Shown here: piece after piece, positions 34,390-40,470 of the stretch
How positions within the stretch are numbered: the first letter of the stretch is position 1
Layout: every line of letters starts with the position of its first letter
Source of the DNA: Reyranella sp.
GTDB taxonomy: Bacteria > Pseudomonadota > Alphaproteobacteria > Reyranellales > Reyranellaceae
Assembly (NCBI RefSeq): GCF_004296935.1
Contig: NZ_SCVH01000069.1
Coordinates: 1-40,470 of the forward strand
DNA length: 40,470 nucleotides
Direction: 5' to 3'
Position numbers and translations under genes: made by a program
Notes under the pieces: generated by a model
The model's database searches: none
The model's input: the letters and a program-made list of their open reading frames with translations, nothing else
What the model was told of the DNA's origin: nothing

Positions 34390-35567
34390 GCGCCCTGCCG
34401 TCTCCGCCGAGCCGCCGCGATCTGCCAGACAGCGGCCACGAGCACGCAGGCCGCCACGAAAAAGAAAGCCATGCGATAGCTGACCGCCCAGGCGATGAGG
34501 GCGAAGATCGGCGGACCGAAGACGGCGCCGGAGAAGGCGAGCGCCGTTTGCACCGCAGCGGTGGCGGCGGCCTCGCCGGGCGGCGAGAGATGGGCGAACT
34601 CGGCCTGCGAGGTGCCGTTCCAGCTGATCACGACCGAGCCGTAGCCGACCACAACAAGGGTGATCAGCCAAAGGGGCGTGTCGGCGGCCAACAGGCCCGT
34701 CGCGATGCAGCCGACCGTCATGGCGATGCCGGTCCAGCCCAGAAGCTGCATGCGCGGAATACGATCGCCCGCGCCGCCGCTCAGCAGTCGCACACCGGTG
34801 CCGACGAGCTGCGACGCCGAGAGCAGGGCGCCGGCCTCGACAATCGACAGGCTGCAATGTTCGTAGAGGTAAGTGACGAGATAGAAGGTGAAGGTGTGTT
34901 GGGCGATGACGTAGACGAAAGCCGACCAGCCCAGCACGCGAAGCTGGCTGTGGCCCAGCACGAAGCGGATCGACGACCATATGTTGCGTGGCGCCTTGCC
35001 GGTCGTCGCCACGGTGTCGAGACTGGGACGCAGAGGCTCGATGATGATTGCCGCCAGCACCGCCGCACCGGCCGCGATAAGGCTGGCGCCCTGCCAACCG
35101 ACCAGCGACAGCAGAAAAGGGAAGATTATGCCCGCCAGCGCGAAGCCGATCGGCACACCGGTCTGCTTCACCGAGAAGACCATGCCGAAATATTCGCGCG
35201 GCACGCGCTGTGAGAGCACATGGGCTGACGCGGGGTTGATCGGTCCTTGCGCCGCGCCGATGAAGGCCACGGCTAAAACGGTCGCGGCGACCAGCGCCAT
35301 GGCATTGAGGGCGAGACCGATGGCGGCCATGAGAAGAGCCGCCTGGCAGACGCGCACTGCGCCCAGCCGCACAATCGGGCCGGCCGCGGCCAGGGCCACG
35401 CCTGCCGCGATGGCGTAGATGATCGCCGTAAAGACGCCGACCAGCTTGGGGTCGATCGCGAGGTCGCGCGCGACCTCGGGCATCATGACGCTGAGCGATA
35501 TCACCGAGAGCGAGATCATCGCCTGGATGGCCAGCATGCTGGCCACCGGTATGATCGCGCGTTTCAT
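34386..35567 (-). CDS. MFS transporter
   Basis: A 393-residue membrane protein with about twelve hydrophobic segments, typical of the major facilitator superfamily. The loop between segments 2 and 3 reads AAGPIVRLGAVRVCQAALL, a reduced form of the family's GxxxDRxGRR motif. YFGMVFSVKQTGVPIGFALAGI (near residue 130) is typical of the fifth segment region. It is the last gene of the minus-strand operon, nine bases after the CitE-type lyase, so it probably imports or exports the operon's acid substrate. The substrate is not readable from sequence. Confidence 0.9.
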   Translation of the reverse strand: MKRAIIPVASMLAIQAMISLSVISLSVMMPEVARDLAIDPKLVGVFTAIIYAIAAGVALAAAGPIVRLGAVRVCQAALLMAAIGLALNAMALVAATVLAVAFIGAAQGPINPASAHVLSQRVPREYFGMVFSVKQTGVPIGFALAGIIFPFLLSLVGWQGASLIAAGAAVLAAIIIEPLRPSLDTVATTGKAPRNIWSSIRFVLGHSQLRVLGWSAFVYVIAQHTFTFYLVTYLYEHCSLSIVEAGALLSASQLVGTGVRLLSGGAGDRIPRMQLLGWTGIAMTVGCIATGLLAADTPLWLITLVVVGYGSVVISWNGTSQAEFAHLSPPGEAAATAAVQTALAFSGAVFGPPIFALIAWAVSYRMAFFFVAACVLVAAVWQIAAARRRRQGA

Positions 35568-35576
35568 GGTGTTGGC

Positions 35577-36494
35577 TTACATCCCGTAGAGGTCGGCCTT
35601 GTTCAGGATGGTGTTGCGCAGGATGCGAATGGACGCCACGTCGACCATTATGCCGTCGACGTTGATGGCGCCCAGGCCCTTGGCCTCGGCCTCGGCATAG
35701 GCCTTCTCGAGCATTCGGGCGCGGGCAATGTCCTCGGGCTTGGGCGAATAGACGTCGAGCGCGACGTCGATCTGCGAGGGATGAATGGCCCATTTGCCGA
35801 CGCAACCCAGGATCATCGAGCGCCGGCACTCCTCGCGATAGACCTCGGGATTCTTGAAATCGGCGAACGGGCCATCGACCGGATCGATGCCGGCGGCGCG
35901 GCAGGCCATGACCAGGCGGAAGCGGGCATAGTGCCAGATGTCGCCCGGGTAACCGTCGTTCTCGCCGACATTCTTGTTGGTGACGCCCATCGAGGCCGAG
36001 AAATCACCCATGCCGAACACCAGGCATTCCAGACGAGGCGTGCTCTTGGCGATGGCATCGACATTCTGCATGCCCTCGACTTCCTCGATCAGGGCTTCGA
36101 GGCCGATGCGGCGCTTGAGCTTCAGCTTCTTCTCCATCTGAAAAAGCAGCTTGTCGGCGAACAGCACATCGGCAGGCGTCATGACCTTGGTCATCATGAT
36201 GGTGTCGAGATGCTCGCCCGCGCCCTCGACGACCTCGATGATGTCCTCATAGGCGTACTCGGTGGTGAGATCGTTGATGCGCACGCAGCGCGTCTTGCCC
36301 TTCCAGTTGAGCGTCTTCAGGCCCTCGATGATCTTCTTGCGGGCGTCGCGCTTCTGGCTGGGCGCCACGGCATCCTCGAGGTCGAGGAAGACATGGTCCG
36401 CCTTCGACTCGGATGCCTTCTGGATCATCTTCTCGCTTGAGCCCGGCGTGGAGAGCTGGACGCGGCGCGGGCGGCGGGGAGGGCGGTCGGTCAT
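35577..36494 (-). CDS. CitE-type CoA-ester lyase (citramalyl-CoA or malyl-CoA lyase-like)
   Basis: A 305-residue TIM-barrel lyase of the HpcH/HpaI-CitE family. Conserved features: VQLSTPGSSEKMIQKA at the N-terminus, LDLEDAVAP (residues 37-45) and Arg72 in VRINDLTTEY for CoA-ester and metal binding, GLEALIEEVEGM, VFGMGDFSASMG, and GKWAIHPSQIDVA. The layout follows Mcl/citramalyl-CoA lyases, which split malyl-, methylmalyl- or citramalyl-CoA into acetyl- or propionyl-CoA and glyoxylate or pyruvate. It follows the CoA-transferase gene with 11 bases between, GAGGAG before the ATG, so the transferase product is probably its substrate after hydration. Confidence 0.92.
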   Translation of the reverse strand: MTDRPPRRPRRVQLSTPGSSEKMIQKASESKADHVFLDLEDAVAPSQKRDARKKIIEGLKTLNWKGKTRCVRINDLTTEYAYEDIIEVVEGAGEHLDTIMMTKVMTPADVLFADKLLFQMEKKLKLKRRIGLEALIEEVEGMQNVDAIAKSTPRLECLVFGMGDFSASMGVTNKNVGENDGYPGDIWHYARFRLVMACRAAGIDPVDGPFADFKNPEVYREECRRSMILGCVGKWAIHPSQIDVALDVYSPKPEDIARARMLEKAYAEAEAKGLGAINVDGIMVDVASIRILRNTILNKADLYGM

Positions 36495-36505
36495 GGCAAA
36501 TCTCC

Positions 36506-37732
36506 TCAGGCAACGATCTTTTCAGCCCTCAGGCGGGCAATTTCCGCGCCACCGAGGCCGAGTTCAGTCAGATAGCGGTCCGTATGCTCGCCCAGCAAGG
36601 GGGCGCGATGGCGCACACGGCCGGGGGTCTCGGTCATCTTGATCGCCACGCCCGCCACCTTGGTCTCATGGTCGAGGCCGGGATGGGGCACCGAGACGAT
36701 CATGTCGCGGGCGGCGAAGTGCGGATCGCTGAAGACGTCACGCACGTCGTTGACGGGCGCGAACGGTACCTGGCCGCCGAGATGGGCGAGCAGCTCCTTC
36801 TTGGTGTGCCGGCTGGTGAAGGCCGACACAACGGCGATGATCTCGTCCTGGTTCGCCCGCCGGTCTTGCACGTTGGCAAGCCGCGGGTCGTTGCCGAGCT
36901 CCGGCTTGCCGATCAGCCGGCAGAGGATCGGCCAGTGGGCGTCGGCATGGGCCGCGATGGTGATGAAGCCATCCTTGGCCGGGAACATGCCGAACGGGCA
37001 GAGCAGAGGATGGTGGTTGCCCTCGGGCGTCGGCACGCCACCGGTATAGGCATGCTGGTGCACGATGCGCTCGCAAAGCGACAGGATCGCGTCGACCATG
37101 CCTACATCGACGAACTGACCCTTGCCGGTCTTGTGGGCGCGGAAGATGGCGCTGACGATCCCGAAGGCACACATGGTGGCGGGCATCAGGTCGCCGATGC
37201 CGGGGCCGACTTTCATCGGCGTGGTCCTGTCGGGACCGGTGATCGCCATGATGCCGCCGAAGGCCTGGGACACGACGTCGTAGGCGGGCCAGTCGGTGTA
37301 GGGGCTGCGGCCGGTGCGCCAGTCGCCGAAACCGCGGATGGTGGCATAGACCAGCTTGGGATGGCGCTCGTGCAGCGCTTCGTAGCCGAGACCGAGGCGA
37401 TCCATGACGCCACCGCGGTAGTTCTCGACTACGGCGTCAGCATCCTTGCACAATTGCATCACGAGATCGCGGCCTTCGGGTCGCTTGAGGTCGATGGCGA
37501 TCGACATCTTGTTGCGATTCACCGAGGCGAAGTAGCCGCCGAACGCCTTCAGTTGATCATCGGCGTGGTAGGGGCCGATGATTCGGGTGTGATCGCCGTC
37601 GAGTGGCTCGACCTTGATGATTTCTGCGCCCTGATCGGCCATGAGCATCGTGCAGAACGGCCCTGCCAGCATCTGGGTGAGATCGACGATGCGGACTCCA
37701 TCCAGCGCTCCCAGTGGCTGGGCGTCGCTCAC
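36506..37732 (-). CDS. CaiB/BaiF-family CoA-transferase
   Basis: A 408-residue class III CoA-transferase that moves CoA between carboxylic acids through an aspartyl-CoA intermediate. The catalytic residue is Asp152 in YDVVSQAFGG. LAGPFCTMLMADQGAEIIKVE (in part, near residue 24), NKMSIAIDLKRPEG, ENYRGGVMDRLGLGYE and LLCPFGMFPAKDGF are family blocks. The start is the GTG at 37730-37732: it overlaps the upstream hydratase stop as GTGA and has GGGGAG eight bases in front. Together with a MaoC hydratase and a CitE lyase it matches itaconate or mesaconate CoA-transferases; succinyl-CoA would be the likely donor (inference). Confidence 0.93.
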   Translation of the reverse strand: MSDAQPLGALDGVRIVDLTQMLAGPFCTMLMADQGAEIIKVEPLDGDHTRIIGPYHADDQLKAFGGYFASVNRNKMSIAIDLKRPEGRDLVMQLCKDADAVVENYRGGVMDRLGLGYEALHERHPKLVYATIRGFGDWRTGRSPYTDWPAYDVVSQAFGGIMAITGPDRTTPMKVGPGIGDLMPATMCAFGIVSAIFRAHKTGKGQFVDVGMVDAILSLCERIVHQHAYTGGVPTPEGNHHPLLCPFGMFPAKDGFITIAAHADAHWPILCRLIGKPELGNDPRLANVQDRRANQDEIIAVVSAFTSRHTKKELLAHLGGQVPFAPVNDVRDVFSDPHFAARDMIVSVPHPGLDHETKVAGVAIKMTETPGRVRHRAPLLGEHTDRYLTELGLGGAEIARLRAEKIVA

Positions 37733-38208
37733 TTGTCTCCCCAGTGACTGCGCCTCTTGATCAGCACCGTGCGCTCGCCCTCGAAGATGTGCTTGTCGTC
37801 TTGATTCACGCCGTAGTGCTTGAAGCGCACGATACCGGCGTCGGCTTGCTGGGCGTCCTTCTTTTCCAGCACCTCGGTGTAGCAATAGAGCGTATCGCCG
37901 TGATGGAGCGGGCCCTTCAGGCGGATCTTGTCCATGCCGATCTCCATCAGCGCGTTCTCGGCGGTGTCTTCGGCGGCGAGGCCGATGCACATCGAGATGG
38001 TGACGCCGCCGAAGCCCAGCCGCTGGCCGTAGGGCGTCGACTTGGTCAGGTGCTCGTTGAAGTGGGCCTCGGCCGTGTTCATGGTCACGTTGGTGATCCA
38101 GACCTGTTCCATCGGCTCCACGGTCTTGCCGCGCGCGTGCTTCATCACGTCGCCGACCTTGAAGTCCTCGAAGTAGTTGGTCTTCCCGGTGAGGGCGGAG
38201 ACTTTCAT
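37729..38208 (-). CDS. MaoC-like hotdog hydratase (second copy)
   Basis: A 159-residue single hotdog domain of the MaoC dehydratase family. HFNEHLTKSTPYGQRLGFGG (about residues 49-68) corresponds to the hydratase helix with its acid/base residues, and KGPLHHGDTLYCYTEVLEKK is the conserved C-terminal strand pair. The pattern is like mesaconyl-/itaconyl-CoA hydratases. It shares one base with the acyl-CoA dehydrogenase stop (TGATG) and four with the CoA-transferase start (GTGA), so it is tightly coupled to both. It differs clearly from the other MaoC gene at 39371, so the two may form a heteromer or act on different steps. Confidence 0.9.
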   Translation of the reverse strand: MKVSALTGKTNYFEDFKVGDVMKHARGKTVEPMEQVWITNVTMNTAEAHFNEHLTKSTPYGQRLGFGGVTISMCIGLAAEDTAENALMEIGMDKIRLKGPLHHGDTLYCYTEVLEKKDAQQADAGIVRFKHYGVNQDDKHIFEGERTVLIKRRSHWGDK

Positions 38209-39368
38209 CAGTTCCTCCCGCGTCCGAGCAGGCGATCCGAGATGATGCGCTTCTGGATCTCGGAAGTGCCCTCGAAGATCTTGGTGAGACGGGCATCGCG
38301 CCAGTGCCGCTCCACGGCATGAAGCGTGGTGTAGCCGGCGCCGCCGTGGATCTGCAGGCCCTCGCTGCACACGCGCTCGGCCATCTCCGAGGCGAAGAGC
38401 TTGGCCATCGAGGCCTCCTTGTCGCAGCGCTGGCCGGTGTCGATCTGCTCGCAGACGAAGTAGTTGAGCTGGCGCGCTGCCTCGATCTGCGTCGCCATGT
38501 CGGCGATCTTGAAGCGGATCGCCTGGAATTCCGAGATCGATTGGCCGAACTGGCGGCGCTCGCCGGCGTAGCGGATCGAATCGTCGAGCGCACCCTGGGC
38601 GAGGCCGATGGCGCGGGCCGCGGTGTGGGCGCGCGCCGTCTCGAGACCGGCAGTGGCGTAGTAGAAGGCCTGACCTTCCTCGCCGATCATGTCGGCTGCA
38701 TCGACGCGGAAATTGTCGAAGGCCAATTCCCATGTCTTCCAGCCGAAATAGCCGATCTTGGGAATTGGGGCGCCGTTGACACCCTTGGGCAGTTCGCCGC
38801 GCTTCTTCTCGACGAAGAACATGGAGAGGCCGAGATGGCGTTTGCTCGTGGGCGCGTCGGAGGTGCGAGCGATGATGATCAGGAAGTCGGCGCCGTCGGC
38901 GAAGGTGCACCAGTACTTGTTGCCGCTGATCAGATAACCCGAGCCGTCCTTCCTGGCGCGGCAGGAGATGTTGGAGATGTCGGAGCCTGCATTGGGTTCC
39001 GACATGGAGAAGGCACCAAGGAACTCGCCCTTGGCCATGCGTGGCAGGTAGCGCGTGCGCTGTTCCTCGCTCATCATCTGCGAGCCGATCAGCAGGTTGC
39101 CGCGCGCGATGATGGAGGCAACGCTCATCCAACCGCGCGAGAGTTCTTCGGTGACAATGCAGTACTCGGAACAGCCGAGACCCAAGCCACCATACTGCTC
39201 GGGGATGAGGATGCCGAAGTAGCCGAGCGCGGCCATCTTGTCGCGCAGGTCCATCGGGATGTCGCCCTTCTCGGGGTCGAGCTTGTTGGCGACGGGCAGG
39301 ACCTCGTTTAGCGTGAACTCGCGCGCCTGCTCCTGGATCATGCGGCGTTCTTCGGTGAGGAAAGGCAT
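38208..39368 (-). CDS. Acyl-CoA dehydrogenase
   Basis: A 386-residue FAD enzyme that introduces an alpha,beta double bond into an acyl-CoA. The family blocks are present: ALGYFGILIPEQYGGLGLG, GAFSMSEPNAGSDISN, GNKYWCTFADGADFL, and the C-terminal IFEGTSEIQKRIISDRLLG, in which Glu366 is the catalytic base. QIHGGAGYT near residue 342 binds FAD. At this size it fits the isovaleryl/short-branched-chain group, and is much shorter than methylsuccinyl-CoA dehydrogenase (about 550 residues), so that activity is unlikely. It lies two bases after the upstream MaoC gene and overlaps the next one. Confidence 0.94.
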   Translation of the reverse strand: MPFLTEERRMIQEQAREFTLNEVLPVANKLDPEKGDIPMDLRDKMAALGYFGILIPEQYGGLGLGCSEYCIVTEELSRGWMSVASIIARGNLLIGSQMMSEEQRTRYLPRMAKGEFLGAFSMSEPNAGSDISNISCRARKDGSGYLISGNKYWCTFADGADFLIIIARTSDAPTSKRHLGLSMFFVEKKRGELPKGVNGAPIPKIGYFGWKTWELAFDNFRVDAADMIGEEGQAFYYATAGLETARAHTAARAIGLAQGALDDSIRYAGERRQFGQSISEFQAIRFKIADMATQIEAARQLNYFVCEQIDTGQRCDKEASMAKLFASEMAERVCSEGLQIHGGAGYTTLHAVERHWRDARLTKIFEGTSEIQKRIISDRLLGRGRN

Positions 39369-39370
39369 CT

Positions 39371-39856
39371 TTACGGGTTCCTGAGGCGGACGAGATTGGT
39401 GCGCTTGAAGTCGATGGCGAGCTCTTCGCGCTGGTTGAGACCCTTGGTGTGCCAGGTGACGATGCCGAACCCCTTGTGCGAGTCCGAGACACGCCGGTCG
39501 AGCACAACCGATTCGGCGCGAAGCGAATCGCCGGGATAGACGGACTGGTGATAGGTGAGTTCGTTTACGCCCAGGAATGGCCCGCCGCCCTCGCTCAGAT
39601 CCTCGACCGTGAGGCCGAAGACCGTGGTGAAGACCAGCAGCGGGTTGGCGACCATGCCGGGATGGCCATGGGCGCGGGCATAGGCGGCGTTGAAGTAGTG
39701 CGGATTGAAATGCAGCGTCAGCGTCGAGAAGAGGGTGCTCTCCGACTCGGTGATGGTGCGACCCCAATGGTGTTTGAAGACCCGCCCGACCTCGAAATCC
39801 TCGTATCGGTTACCCTTCGGCACCAACCGGGCACGGGCCCTGAAATCCTCCGACAT
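39371..39856 (-). CDS. MaoC-like hotdog hydratase (first copy)
   Basis: A 161-residue single hotdog domain. YEDFEVGRVFKHHWGRTIT begins the fold; FNPHYFNAAYARAHGHPGM (about residues 50-68) is the hydratase helix, with Asn/His residues in the catalytic area, and YHQSVYPGDSLRAESVVLDRR the conserved C-terminal hairpin. It matches the single-domain hydratases that accompany CaiB transferases and CitE lyases. It starts ten bases after the MmgE/PrpD stop, with GGAG in front, and ends two bases before the dehydrogenase start. Confidence 0.9.
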   Translation of the reverse strand: MSEDFRARARLVPKGNRYEDFEVGRVFKHHWGRTITESESTLFSTLTLHFNPHYFNAAYARAHGHPGMVANPLLVFTTVFGLTVEDLSEGGGPFLGVNELTYHQSVYPGDSLRAESVVLDRRVSDSHKGFGIVTWHTKGLNQREELAIDFKRTNLVRLRNP

Positions 39857-39866
39857 TCTGTCTCCG

Positions 39867-40470
39867 TCAGTTCTTGGCAGAGGCGCGGGCGAGTTCGCCT
39901 ACGTCGGCGAGGCTGTCGATGCGTTCGATGGCATCGTGCAGGCGCCTGGCGCCCGGGGCGCCCAGGACCGGCGTCACCAGGCTTTCGTATTTGGCCTCGA
40001 TCGCCTGGCGCTGCTTGGCGACGTCGGCCCAGGGAATGCCCGAGTCGTGCGAGGCCTCGATGGTCGTGCCGTCGTCAAGCTGGATCGCCATCTCGGCCAG
40101 GGAGTGGGCCCAGTCGGGCTTGAAGTCGATGTCGACCTTTCCGCGCAGTGCCTGGATGCGCGGATCCTGTGTCACCGCGTCGTTGTAGGAATCGAGGTTG
40201 GCCGTATCGATACCTGTGAGCGCCATGGCGATGGTCTGACGCAGCGAGAACTTGGCTTCCAGGCCGGTCGTCGGATGCGGGATGTTGCAGACCTTGTTCG
40301 AGCCCGAATCGATACGCAGCAGGATCTTCTTCACTCGTTCCGGCGGGAAGTTGTTCTTCAGCCTGATTTCCTTGGCGCATTCGATGGGCGCGTGCGTCAG
40401 GTAACAGGCGGCATGGTATTTGAAGAGATTGTTGCGCAGGTGCCAGCCGGCCGGCGGTTCGCCGAGAGCG
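39867..40470 (-). CDS. MmgE/PrpD-family protein, C-terminal part (cut by window edge)
   Basis: About 200 C-terminal residues are visible; the reading frame stays open through 40470 and the start lies beyond the right edge. Reading past the internal GTG at 40334, the sequence is still family-like: LFKYHAACYLTHAPIECAKE, then GSNKVCNIPHPTTGLEAKFSLRQT and DSYNDAVTQDPRIQALRGKV. This is the C-terminal domain of the MmgE/PrpD fold, which includes 2-methylcitrate dehydratase, cis-aconitate decarboxylase and an iminodisuccinate epimerase. It is the most upstream operon gene visible, so promoter and any regulator are outside. Its reaction cannot be told from this part. Confidence 0.9.
   Translation of the reverse strand, partial: ALGEPPAGWHLRNNLFKYHAACYLTHAPIECAKEIRLKNNFPPERVKKILLRIDSGSNKVCNIPHPTTGLEAKFSLRQTIAMALTGIDTANLDSYNDAVTQDPRIQALRGKVDIDFKPDWAHSLAEMAIQLDDGTTIEASHDSGIPWADVAKQRQAIEAKYESLVTPVLGAPGARRLHDAIERIDSLADVGELARASAKN

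Noticed and set aside
36506-38593. Extended N-terminus of the CoA-transferase running into the upstream genes
   Set aside because: The extra roughly 290 residues overlap the MaoC and dehydrogenase genes in another frame and show no similarity; the GTG at 37732 with its ribosome-binding site is the sensible start.
37729-40470. Complete 3-hydroxypropionate bi-cycle or ethylmalonyl-CoA pathway
   Set aside because: Key genes such as methylsuccinyl-CoA dehydrogenase (far longer), ethylmalonyl-CoA mutase and crotonyl-CoA carboxylase/reductase are absent from the window; only a C5-acid degradation module is supported.

Overview
This window looks like chromosomal DNA from a GC-rich alphaproteobacterium. 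The evidence is the block phaC / aminotransferase-hom-glpX-recJ, the rplM-rpsI pair next to small thioesterase genes, and many periplasmic receptors of the Bug (TctC-like) family. A soil or water heterotroph related to Rhodospirillales or Reyranella-type bacteria would fit, but that placement is inference. The DNA is densely coded. No gap between genes reaches 300 bases, and I see no phage, insertion sequence or CRISPR array. One tRNA gene, tRNA-Glu(UUC), is present.

Layout. 1-5037: a tandem pair of luciferase-like flavin monooxygenases (the first cut by the window edge), a rubredoxin overlapping a pirin-like protein, a three-gene set (CoA-binding protein, LysE exporter, unknown protein) and an Old Yellow Enzyme. 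5034-10280: one tightly coupled minus-strand operon with a second flavin monooxygenase, then a polyamine/opine-type ABC importer (receptor, ATPase, two permeases). 10459-14162: class II aldolase-like protein, Bug receptor, two hotdog thioesterases and an ECHDC3-like crotonase. 14224-15848: ribosomal protein operon rplM-rpsI with a recognisable promoter and terminator, then a gamma-carbonic anhydrase. 15856-17395: a GMC oxidoreductase broken by a frameshift. 17402-28200: PHA synthase, a large proline-rich repeat lipoprotein with an OmpA domain, aminotransferase, homoserine dehydrogenase, fructose-bisphosphatase II, a PuuE-like deacetylase-fold protein, RecJ and tRNA-Glu. 28318-34389: OmpA-family lipoprotein, Asp-box propeller, amino-acid-type ABC receptor, dienelactone hydrolase, glyoxalase-fold protein, glutathione transferase and a second Bug receptor.

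34386-40470 (running off the right edge): a minus-strand operon of MmgE/PrpD protein, MaoC hydratase, acyl-CoA dehydrogenase, a second MaoC hydratase, CaiB CoA-transferase, CitE-type lyase and an MFS transporter. The transferase + hydratase + lyase trio is the logic of itaconate/C5-dicarboxylate breakdown (CoA activation, hydration, cleavage to acetyl-CoA and pyruvate or glyoxylate). The extra dehydrogenase, second hydratase and MmgE/PrpD protein suggest a longer or branched version. It is the best candidate here for an incompletely described pathway.

Genome-style features worth noting: TAG is the commonest stop codon (21 of the 42 stops I could read), and four convergent gene pairs share exactly one CTAG tetranucleotide as both stop codons.
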